Shown here piece after piece: positions 6,614-12,957 of a stretch of 26,259 nt of DNA. The position numbers were made by a program, and so were the translations under genes. The DNA is taken from the IMG/VR virus record IMGVR_UViG_3300033571_015671, positions 1 to 26,259 of that record; one strand, given 5' to 3'. The first letter of the stretch is position 1, and the number at the start of each line of letters is the position of its first letter. Source of the DNA: a virus. A model generated the notes under the pieces. It was not told where the DNA came from. It did not search any database and saw only the letters and a program-made list of their open reading frames with translations.

Positions 6614-7557
6614 TTAAAATTACACTCCACCATAATTTCTGTAAGGGCAGCAAGAATATTTATTTCTTGGTCTGCCACAAATGCGCTTTGGTACTGGTAC
6701 TTAGCAATAATAAGAACTGCAGCAGCAATTCCAGAACCATCTAATTTATCATACAAGGCATCATAAACATTACGAAGAACAATGCCTGCATCATTATCCA
6801 AATTTTCTACAACCCATTTACGAACTTCACCAAAGTTCTTTTCCTTCAAATGTTTGACTAGATCATTTAGTTTTACATTACTAAAGGATGCAAGGATTGC
6901 AGAATCAATAGATCCACCAACTGAATATCTTTGACATTCATTTAAAACTCTTCTCCAATCTGGGAAGTGCTTATTGATCAGTTGTGCAATAACTTTTGGA
7001 TCATATTTTACAGATTCTTTATCCAAAATAGTCTGCAGACGAATGAAAAATGATTCTGCTAGAGAAACTTTTTCTTTAGTCTTAATAGCAAAATCAACAA
7101 CTGCACATCTAGAATGGAGAGGATCAATGATCTTATTTTTATAATTACATGTAAAAATAAATCTACAATTATTATAAAAAGTTTCTATATTAGCTCTAAG
7201 AAGTAGTTGCACATCAGTAGTAGTATTATCAGCTTCATCAATGATAATAACTTTTGGTTTTCCATTTCCCTGAAGGGAGACTGTTGATGCAAAATTCTTT
7301 GCCTGATTTCTAACTGTATCTAGAAATCTTCCTTCATCTGATCCATTAATGATGTAAAAATCTACTCCTAATTCATTACACAATGCCTTTGCCACTGTAG
7401 TCTTACCACATCCAGCAGGACCAGATAGGAGAAGATTTGGAACTTCTCCAGCATCTACAAACTTTTGAAATGTTTGTTTGATGGCATCTGGCAAAATACA
7501 ATCTTTAATTGTTTTGGGTCTATATTTTTCAACCCAAAGAAATTGGTCACGACTCAT
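6610..7557 (-). CDS. 44: gp44 clamp loader large subunit (AAA+ ATPase)
   Basis: A 315-aa AAA+ ATPase (T4 gp44 is 319 aa), the motor of the clamp loader. Motifs in order are FLWVEKYRPKTIKDCILPD (6-24), Walker A GPAGCGKT (46-53), Walker B VIIIDEAD (103-110), sensor 1 FIFTCNYKNKII (134-145) and the arginine-finger SRC motif (149-151). With gp62 it opens the gp45 clamp and loads it at primer ends. It follows the 48-aa gene after a 16-nt gap and overlaps the next Sm-like gene by 4 bp. In T4 gene 44 is followed directly by 62; here three genes intervene. Confidence 0.98.
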   Translation of the reverse strand: MSRDQFLWVEKYRPKTIKDCILPDAIKQTFQKFVDAGEVPNLLLSGPAGCGKTTVAKALCNELGVDFYIINGSDEGRFLDTVRNQAKNFASTVSLQGNGKPKVIIIDEADNTTTDVQLLLRANIETFYNNCRFIFTCNYKNKIIDPLHSRCAVVDFAIKTKEKVSLAESFFIRLQTILDKESVKYDPKVIAQLINKHFPDWRRVLNECQRYSVGGSIDSAILASFSNVKLNDLVKHLKEKNFGEVRKWVVENLDNDAGIVLRNVYDALYDKLDGSGIAAAVLIIAKYQYQSAFVADQEINILAALTEIMVECNFK

Positions 7558-7573
7558 AATTTAAAAATCAGGA

Positions 7574-7720
7574 TTAAACTGGTTGGGGTCCTCCAACTAT
7601 TCTTGCTGAAGGTATTTGTGCCTGAGATACTTTAACTGCATGGCACTGATTATTTGCTTCAACAATAAGTTCTAGATATCTAGAATCTTTTGGAAGTTGG
7701 TATCTTACTCTAAATTTCAT
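7574..7720 (-). CDS. 48-aa small protein between clamp and clamp loader
   Basis: A small gene encoding MKFRVRYQLPKDSRYLEL at the start and IPSARIVGGPQPV at the end. It fills the otherwise empty 160-bp space between gp45 and gp44. Its ATG overlaps the gp45 stop codon by 4 bp (ATGA), the same coupling used elsewhere in this operon. Codon use looks like that of its neighbours and the predicted fold is a beta-beta-alpha type unit (a basic strand, VEANNQCHAVKVSQAQIP as a helix, then a strand). I do not recognise a family. Its place suggests a clamp or loader accessory, but that is inference only. Confidence 0.72.
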   Translation of the reverse strand: MKFRVRYQLPKDSRYLELIVEANNQCHAVKVSQAQIPSARIVGGPQPV

Positions 7721-8382
7721 TCAAAGGTTGAATCTGGTTCAAGAGCAATAAAGTATGTTAGATTGTATTTTTCGTTAGTGAATTTGGCAACATTCTTTTC
7801 TGAAATAATTACACTATAGCAACCAGGAATAATTTTAATGTTTTCTACTTTAAAATTAAACACAAATGTATTTAAAGTTTCACCAACAACAATTGAAAAC
7901 TCATTAGATGTATCATTCTTTTTATCTCTAACAACAAGTCTAATTACACCAGACTCTCCAACAACAGAAAGATCATCAAGATCATATACTGATGCTGCTT
8001 TCTTAAGTTTATCTAGTTGTGAATGCTCCAGTTCAAAACAGACATCTTCAGATGGAAGTTTCATCTCTCTATTTGGAGGTGATACAATCACTTCAGGGTC
8101 TGCATAAAAATATTTTACCTTCCTCTTCCCTTCACGAATAATAAGATAGTTTTCATTATCAAAATCCAGTTCAGGATCTTGGTGAAGATTTAGTCCATTT
8201 AGAAATTGATTAAGATCATAGATTGCAAAATCTTTTGGAAAACTTTCTTCCACTTCTGCTTCAGCAAAGATATTAGTCATTACTGAAATAGTCTTCAATT
8301 TAGACCCTTCTTTAAAAACAATAGACTGATTAATAGAAGAAAAATTCTTCAGGATATTAATAGTATTTTCAGAAAGTTTCAT
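7717..8382 (-). CDS. 45: gp45 sliding clamp
   Basis: A 221-aa DNA sliding clamp (T4 gp45 is 228 aa). It forms the trimeric ring that tethers gp43 and, in late transcription, activates gp55-bound RNA polymerase. The start MKLSENTINILKNFSSINQSI aligns with T4 MKLSKDTTALLKNFATINS, so the ATG at 8382 is chosen over in-frame starts 11 and 6 codons earlier. FAIYDLNQFLNGL is conserved and the C-terminus ALEPDSTFE matches T4 ALEADSTHDF. It overlaps the upstream DUF3310-like gene by 14 bp and the 48-aa gene by 4 bp. Confidence 0.95.
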   Translation of the reverse strand: MKLSENTINILKNFSSINQSIVFKEGSKLKTISVMTNIFAEAEVEESFPKDFAIYDLNQFLNGLNLHQDPELDFDNENYLIIREGKRKVKYFYADPEVIVSPPNREMKLPSEDVCFELEHSQLDKLKKAASVYDLDDLSVVGESGVIRLVVRDKKNDTSNEFSIVVGETLNTFVFNFKVENIKIIPGCYSVIISEKNVAKFTNEKYNLTYFIALEPDSTFE

Positions 8383-8905
8383 AGGTGCTCTTAGTTTCAT
8401 TGTGTAGTCCAGCAAAGTTATATAGAAGAATGCAGTAATGGATTGCTTTCAAAATATCAAGCCTTGACTTTCCATTCTTTTTACCAAATCTAGAAAGATA
8501 TTTAATAGCATTAGACCTTGTAAAAGGTTCAGCATCGCCAATACTTTCAATCAGATCAAGAGTTTGAGTCTTGGACTGTTCAGAAGTATAATGTGCCTTG
8601 TAAGTGCTGGCAAGATACTGCTCAATATCTTTTAGAGTTTTATCTTCATTATATTTCCAAAATCCATTTTTATTAGTATTTTCAGTCATATTCAAATTAA
8701 AAGTATGAGGGTCATCTGGCATTTCTGTAAGAGTATATTTTACAGATCCATCAGGATATGTGTGTTTATAACAACCCAATTCAGGATTGTCTGAGGTTGT
8801 GGTAATTGGATTATTAGATGGTTTAAACCAAAATCCATCTGCAGTCATTCTATATCCTTTGTTTGTCATGCTTACATAATTTTGTTCATCATCAGGACCA
8901 AACAT
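8369..8905 (-). CDS. DUF3310-like protein
   Basis: A 178-aa protein. The C-terminal region (about 100-163) matches the DUF3310 pattern: HYTSEQ (105-110), NAIKYLSRFGKKNG (132-145) and DILKAIHYCILLY (150-162). This small helical domain is widespread in phages, and its biochemical role is not settled. The first 90 residues are a separate, probably beta-rich part (GYRMTADGFWFKPS, CYKHTYPDGSVKYTLTEMP) that I do not recognise. The ATG at 8905 lacks an obvious Shine-Dalgarno, but a 6-codon SD-led reading frame ends just upstream, so reinitiation is possible. It sits between gp46 and gp45 and overlaps gp45 by 14 bp, tying it to the replication operon. Confidence 0.75.
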   Translation of the reverse strand: MFGPDDEQNYVSMTNKGYRMTADGFWFKPSNNPITTTSDNPELGCYKHTYPDGSVKYTLTEMPDDPHTFNLNMTENTNKNGFWKYNEDKTLKDIEQYLASTYKAHYTSEQSKTQTLDLIESIGDAEPFTRSNAIKYLSRFGKKNGKSRLDILKAIHYCILLYNFAGLHNETKSTYETF

Positions 8906-8913
8906 AGTAAATT

Positions 8914-8934
8914 TTATAATTTGTCAGTAATCAT
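8914..8934 (-). other. Six-codon minicistron ahead of the DUF3310-like gene
   Basis: The minus strand has AGGTGG (8944-8939), a 4-nt spacer, then ATG and a 6-codon frame (MITDKL) ending in TAA at 8914, 8 nt before the ATG of the DUF3310-like gene. The good ribosome site belongs to the minicistron and not to the gene, which suggests coupled reinitiation. It could also be chance. Confidence 0.35.
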
Positions 8935-8947
8935 AATACCACCTATA

Positions 8948-10669
8948 TCAATTAGAGTCAACCATCATACTGAATCCTTTTTTCTTTTCAAATCTAATTG
9001 TCTTGTCAAATTTTTCAAGTAAATCATCTACTTTATGAGAAATAACAAATGTATTTGAATTTTTAATTACAAATTTAATAATTTTAGTAAAGTAATCTGT
9101 TCCAGCTTCATCCAGTGAGCTATCAAATATCTCATCTAAAATTAATAAATTTGTGTTGATTGAATTTTTAATTTTGGCAACTTCTCTCCAAGTAAACAAA
9201 AGTGCAAGATCTATTCTCATTTTTTCTCCTTCGGAAAAAGACGAATAAGAAAAATCTTGATAACTTGGGTTTAAAGCCTTTTCATTGAACTCTTCATCTA
9301 AAACAAAATGAACAGGGAAATCTAAAATTTCCAAATACTTATTTAAATTAGTATTAATGATTGGTAAGTATTTTTTGATAATTTTAGATTTTGCCCCATC
9401 ATCTTTAAGAAGTAGATTGATAAATTCGTAATTTTGAAGCTCTTCTTTTTTAGTAGAAATATCTTGAAGTAAATCTTCTAAAGATTCTTTAAGTGATTTT
9501 AATTTTTCATGTTCAATATTTGTGTCTTGATTTTGGGAGGTAAGTGTTTGAATTTCAGATTCAATAATTTTGATCTGTTTTCTAAATCCAGAAATTTCAA
9601 CGTTGTTAAAATTAATGTCATTGATTAATTTTGATACCTCTTTAGTAATTTGAATGAACTCATTTTGTTTTTTCTTTTCCGACTTAATAGAATTTAAAAG
9701 ATGTTTTTGATCTTCTTGAATTTCCTTTGCATTGCTCTCAATGGTTTCAATTTTATTTAACCGAAATTCTTCTTCAATATTTTGAGTGCATGTAGGGCAA
9801 ACCCTATTCTTTTTAAAAAATTTATGCTCATCAATTAAAGAAGATATTTTTTGATTAATAGCAGCATTAGAATTTTCAAGATTAGTTAAGTCATCTTCAG
9901 AATAAGTAAGAAGAATAAGATCATTATTCAACACTTCAATTTTTTTCTGAAGTGATTCTATATTTGTATCCAACTTAATTATTTCATTTTCAAATTCTAA
10001 TACTCTATTAGATTTATTTTCTATATCTTGTTCTGTTCTTTTTTGCAACTCTAAAATAAAGTTAGATTGAGAATCAATTTTATCTTGAAGGTTTTCTTTT
10101 TTATATGAAAAGTCTCTAACTTCATCTCGCAATTCTTTTATCTTTACTTTTGCAACATCATTCATAGAAGAAAATACTTTAATGTCAAGTAAATCTTCCA
10201 CAACTTCTCTTCTATGTTGAGAAGACAGTTGCATGAATGGAACAAAATTAGAAGATCCTAAGACTATAATCTGAGTGAAGGATTTATAATTTAATTTTAA
10301 TAGCGACTGTTCTATCCACTTTTGTTGATCATTTGAAGATGATGCCTGATCCAATAAAACATTATTTCTATAGATTTCAAAAATAGCTGGTTTAATTCCT
10401 CTAATAATTTTCCAGTTTTTTCCACTAACAGTAAATTCAATTTCAACCTTACAATCTTTTTCGTTGCAAGTGTTGACTAATTGATTTTTATTAATTTTCC
10501 TAAAAGGTTTATTAAACAAGGAGAATGTAAGAGCATCTAACATAGTGCTCTTTCCAGCCCCATTATATCCAACTACTAAAGTTGCATTACTCTCTGATAG
10601 ATTAATTTCTGTCCAATAATTACCAGAAGAAAGAAAATTTTTATATCTTAGTTTTTGAAACTTTATCAT
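8948..10669 (-). CDS. 46: gp46 recombination endonuclease subunit (Rad50/SbcC-like ATPase)
   Basis: A 573-aa SMC-type ATPase that pairs with gp47 to process DNA ends for recombination-dependent replication. Walker A is GYNGAGKST (34-42). Long coiled coils flank a zinc hook CPTC near residue 291. The ABC signature SSFSEGEK lies near 480, Walker B LLILDEIFD near 507 and the His switch VISHK near 546. The ATG at 10669 is chosen, giving MIKFQKLRYKNFLSSGNYW, because the frame upstream of it has only a TTG and a Leu-rich extension. It overlaps the upstream DUF3110 gene by 29 bp. It is one of the most AT-rich genes in the window. Confidence 0.97.
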   Translation of the reverse strand: MIKFQKLRYKNFLSSGNYWTEINLSESNATLVVGYNGAGKSTMLDALTFSLFNKPFRKINKNQLVNTCNEKDCKVEIEFTVSGKNWKIIRGIKPAIFEIYRNNVLLDQASSSNDQQKWIEQSLLKLNYKSFTQIIVLGSSNFVPFMQLSSQHRREVVEDLLDIKVFSSMNDVAKVKIKELRDEVRDFSYKKENLQDKIDSQSNFILELQKRTEQDIENKSNRVLEFENEIIKLDTNIESLQKKIEVLNNDLILLTYSEDDLTNLENSNAAINQKISSLIDEHKFFKKNRVCPTCTQNIEEEFRLNKIETIESNAKEIQEDQKHLLNSIKSEKKKQNEFIQITKEVSKLINDINFNNVEISGFRKQIKIIESEIQTLTSQNQDTNIEHEKLKSLKESLEDLLQDISTKKEELQNYEFINLLLKDDGAKSKIIKKYLPIINTNLNKYLEILDFPVHFVLDEEFNEKALNPSYQDFSYSSFSEGEKMRIDLALLFTWREVAKIKNSINTNLLILDEIFDSSLDEAGTDYFTKIIKFVIKNSNTFVISHKVDDLLEKFDKTIRFEKKKGFSMMVDSN

Positions 10670-10922
10670 AATCAGGAGGAATAACAATATCGTCTGAGGT
10701 GATTATAGCATAACTATAATCTAATTGGTCACATGCTGCTACAGCTACTTCAGTATTTACTTCAATGATATCCATATCTGGATAATCTAATTCTTCTAAC
10801 ATCATTTTATATCTAACAGCATCATCTTCTTCCTCAAATAGAAACAAAACTTTTTCTCCGTTTCTATTTTCTACTGCAAATGCTCCGTTTTGATCTTCAT
10901 CTGAAACTGTTAATATATACAT
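10641..10922 (-). CDS. DUF3110-type small protein
   Basis: A 93-aa protein, MYILTVSDEDQNGAFAVENR at the start. The central stretch EKVLFLFEEEDDAVRYKMMLEELDYPDMDIIEV matches the DUF3110 pattern of cyanobacterial proteins (VLMFEdeDDAxRYAxLLEAqdFP). The C-terminal part YSYAIITSDDIVIPP is the phage version. It is acidic and soluble, with no membrane segment. Function is unknown. It lies between the two subunits of the recombination nuclease: its ATG is 1 nt after the gp47 stop, and its 3' end overlaps gp46 by 29 bp. A cyanobacterial-type family in this place supports a cyanophage origin. Confidence 0.82.
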   Translation of the reverse strand: MYILTVSDEDQNGAFAVENRNGEKVLFLFEEEDDAVRYKMMLEELDYPDMDIIEVNTEVAVAACDQLDYSYAIITSDDIVIPPDYDKVSKTKI

Positions 10923-10923
10923 G

Positions 10924-11952
10924 TTAAATCTGAAATGATTCTTGATATATTGATTGTATCAAGGTTTTTATTCTATTTTTATTTAACTTAATTTCAGATT
11001 CATCAACATATTTTTTCAGAAGAGATAGAGTATCTTCATTCTCTACATGTTCACATGCATCAAATTCATGATTGATTTGAATATTTTCTATGATTTTAAG
11101 TTCTTGAATATTTGCTTCCAATAAAAAGTCTAAGAATTTTTCATACTTAACTTTATCTTTCTTTTCATTTACTATCAACTTAACCATGCAGTTTTCATAA
11201 TCTTCAAGATTAATAAACATATCATCAACATAATTGATAATTTTAAACATTTGATATGGATTATCTATTTTAATAATCTCAAGTGTTTCTGTGTCAAATA
11301 TAGAAAATCCTCTAGTATCAGAATAATCATTCCAATATAATTGATATGGATTGCCAAGATAATATATTTTTCCATCATCACTTCTAGTATGATAGTGTCC
11401 TGAAAATACTCTATCAAACTTTTCAAATATAGATTTGTCTCTTCCATTTTCTTGAACATGCCCTTTATGGGCATAAAACCCTGACAATTCAAGGTGTCCC
11501 ATAGCAACCCTAGCAGAAGTGTTTTGTATTGCTCTGAGGGTCTCAGACTCCCCATCTGAGGTTATCCAGGGAACAAACAGCACTTCCTGTCCATCAAAAT
11601 GTACATTAGATGGTTTAGTGTATATGTTAATGTTCTTATAATTTCCAATTAAAAGTTCTGGACTGTTGAGTTTATTTGTATTCTTATAAAAGATGTCATG
11701 ATTACCAAGAACCAAATGAACTTTATATTTTTTAAGTGGTTCTAAAATAACTCTCTTTGTCCAATCAATACTCCAATAATCTGTAGATTTACGATTGTCA
11801 AAAATATCACCAAGGTGTATGACAGTATCAATTTTGTATTTTTTTAGTGTTGGAAAAAATACTTTGCTATAAAATTTCTCAAAGTAATCATGAAATATCG
11901 TATTTCCCTTTTTAAAATTAAAATGGGTGTCAGTTATAATAGCTATTAGCAT
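10924..11952 (-). CDS. 47: gp47 recombination endonuclease subunit (Mre11/SbcD-like)
   Basis: A 342-aa calcineurin-type metallophosphoesterase (T4 gp47 is 339 aa). Metal-binding motifs are DTH (8-10), GDIFD (48-52), GNHD (83-86), MGHLELSG (151-158) and GHYH (185-188), followed by YYLGNPYQLYW. It is the nuclease partner of gp46 in end resection and host DNA breakdown. All catalytic motifs are intact. It follows gp55 after 23 nt and precedes the DUF3110 gene by 1 nt, so gp55 and gp47 are expressed on the same message. Confidence 0.97.
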   Translation of the reverse strand: MLIAIITDTHFNFKKGNTIFHDYFEKFYSKVFFPTLKKYKIDTVIHLGDIFDNRKSTDYWSIDWTKRVILEPLKKYKVHLVLGNHDIFYKNTNKLNSPELLIGNYKNINIYTKPSNVHFDGQEVLFVPWITSDGESETLRAIQNTSARVAMGHLELSGFYAHKGHVQENGRDKSIFEKFDRVFSGHYHTRSDDGKIYYLGNPYQLYWNDYSDTRGFSIFDTETLEIIKIDNPYQMFKIINYVDDMFINLEDYENCMVKLIVNEKKDKVKYEKFLDFLLEANIQELKIIENIQINHEFDACEHVENEDTLSLLKKYVDESEIKLNKNRIKTLIQSIYQESFQI

Positions 11953-11975
11953 TTTAAAAAATTCACTTAGTATTA

Positions 11976-12452
11976 TTATGAAAATCTATAATTAATATTA
12001 TCTTTAATATTATTCATATTAGCAGAATCATAACCTAATTCTGAAGTATCTGCAAAGAATACTTCATCAAATCCAGATCTTTCGATAATTTTGGTTTTAA
12101 TTTCAAGTTGCTTTTTCTCTTTTGCAATTCTTCTTAGAAATGCATAGTAAACTATTTGAGTAAAATATGCAAAAGGATTTGTTCTTTCAACATCAAAGTT
12201 ATCAATGTATTGAATACAATTTTCTATTCCATCACATATCATATCATCTTTGAACATATAGTTTACAAAGTTTGGTTTATATGATAAATGTGTTGCAATT
12301 TTTAAAAAGCATTCTCCAAGATAATTTGTAATCCTTGGTTTAGGAAGATCATTTTTTTTGGCGTGAATTACTTTTCTTTTATACTCAGTAAGAGCTTGAT
12401 GGAATTCTTTGTTGTTTACGTAATGTTCTGACCTTTTCTTTCCTTTAGGCAT
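11976..12452 (-). CDS. 55: gp55 late sigma factor
   Basis: A 158-aa late-transcription sigma factor (T4 gp55 is 185 aa). It binds host core RNA polymerase and recognises TATAAATA promoters, several of which are found in this window. Conserved parts are HYVNNKEFHQALTEYK, FKDDMICDGIENCIQYIDNFD and NPFAYFTQIVYYAFLRRIAKEKK, corresponding to the reduced sigma region 2. The Met at 12452 (MPKGKKRSEHYVNN) is preferred over one 4 codons upstream because AGGA immediately precedes it. The C-terminus (KDNINYRFS) does not show the SLDFLYE-type clamp-binding tail of T4 gp55. A sigma70-type promoter lies upstream, consistent with early or middle expression. Confidence 0.93.
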   Translation of the reverse strand: MPKGKKRSEHYVNNKEFHQALTEYKRKVIHAKKNDLPKPRITNYLGECFLKIATHLSYKPNFVNYMFKDDMICDGIENCIQYIDNFDVERTNPFAYFTQIVYYAFLRRIAKEKKQLEIKTKIIERSGFDEVFFADTSELGYDSANMNNIKDNINYRFS

Positions 12453-12487
12453 TATTCCTAACATAAAATATTTTTATAGGTGTTCAA

Positions 12488-12516
12488 ATAGTAGCATAAG
12501 AACACAAAAATGACAA
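12488..12516 (-). promoter_or_regulatory. Sigma70-type promoter upstream of gp55
   Basis: On the minus strand, -35 TTGTCA (12516-12511), a 17-nt spacer and -10 TACTAT (12493-12488) precede gp55. Start would be near 12481, giving about 28 nt of leader. A second TTGTCA lies 5 nt further upstream. This is the only convincing two-box promoter I found for the replication operon. Confidence 0.7.
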
Positions 12517-12579
12517 GTAGTTGACAAGAATTTGTATTTTAAGTAGAATCACTCTGTTAGGTTTCAAGAAAAATAATAT

Positions 12580-12957
12580 CTAACTTTCTCTATAAGCTTT
12601 TTCTAAAGATCTTCTTGCCTCATCAACTTTGGATATTAATCCCATAGTTCTATCTATATTTACTTTAGAACTGCTTCTATTGAATTTATGATATATTTTA
12701 ATAATTTCTTTATTAGTAATTTCAGTCATAGTAATGACTTTATCCATATCAATAATATACATACTGTCATCAGGGATAGTCATCCAAGGTTCAACCTTAT
12801 ATCCAGCAATTGCACCAGATTTAGTGGTTATATGTGATATTATAATAGGACTGTCTAGAAGTAATAGAGTTCTTTCATCTTCATCCAACACAGAAAGAAA
12901 AGTAAAGATCTCTTCTCCAGATACCAACTTAATTGAAGCGTAAAATTCCTGTTCCAT
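12580..12957 (-). CDS. Small Sm-like (LSm) family protein, paralogue A
   Basis: A 125-aa protein. Its N-terminal 95 residues follow the Sm-like pattern seen in three other genes here: SIKLVSGEEIFTFLS at the start, VEPWMTIPDD, then MYIIDMDKVITMTEITNKEIIKIYH. A C-terminal helical tail of about 30 residues (STVN-type basic region then KVDEARRSLEKAYRES) is unique to this member. The ATG overlaps the UvsW stop by one base (TAATG), indicating coupling to UvsW. Function is unknown; binding of RNA or single-stranded DNA is a reasonable inference for the fold. About 60 bp of non-coding sequence separates its stop from the gp55 promoter, with no hairpin terminator seen. Confidence 0.75.
   Translation of the reverse strand: MEQEFYASIKLVSGEEIFTFLSVLDEDERTLLLLDSPIIISHITTKSGAIAGYKVEPWMTIPDDSMYIIDMDKVITMTEITNKEIIKIYHKFNRSSSKVNIDRTMGLISKVDEARRSLEKAYRES

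Noticed and set aside
6657-6664. AATAAATA near the end of gp44 as a promoter for the Sm-like gene
   Set aside because: It lies within coding sequence of a tightly coupled operon, and the one-base variant is common by chance here. Not listed, though it is 43 nt upstream of a start.
10670-10687. Upstream TTG start for gp46
   Set aside because: It adds a short Leu-rich extension without a ribosome site. The ATG at 10669 gives the family-typical N-terminus.
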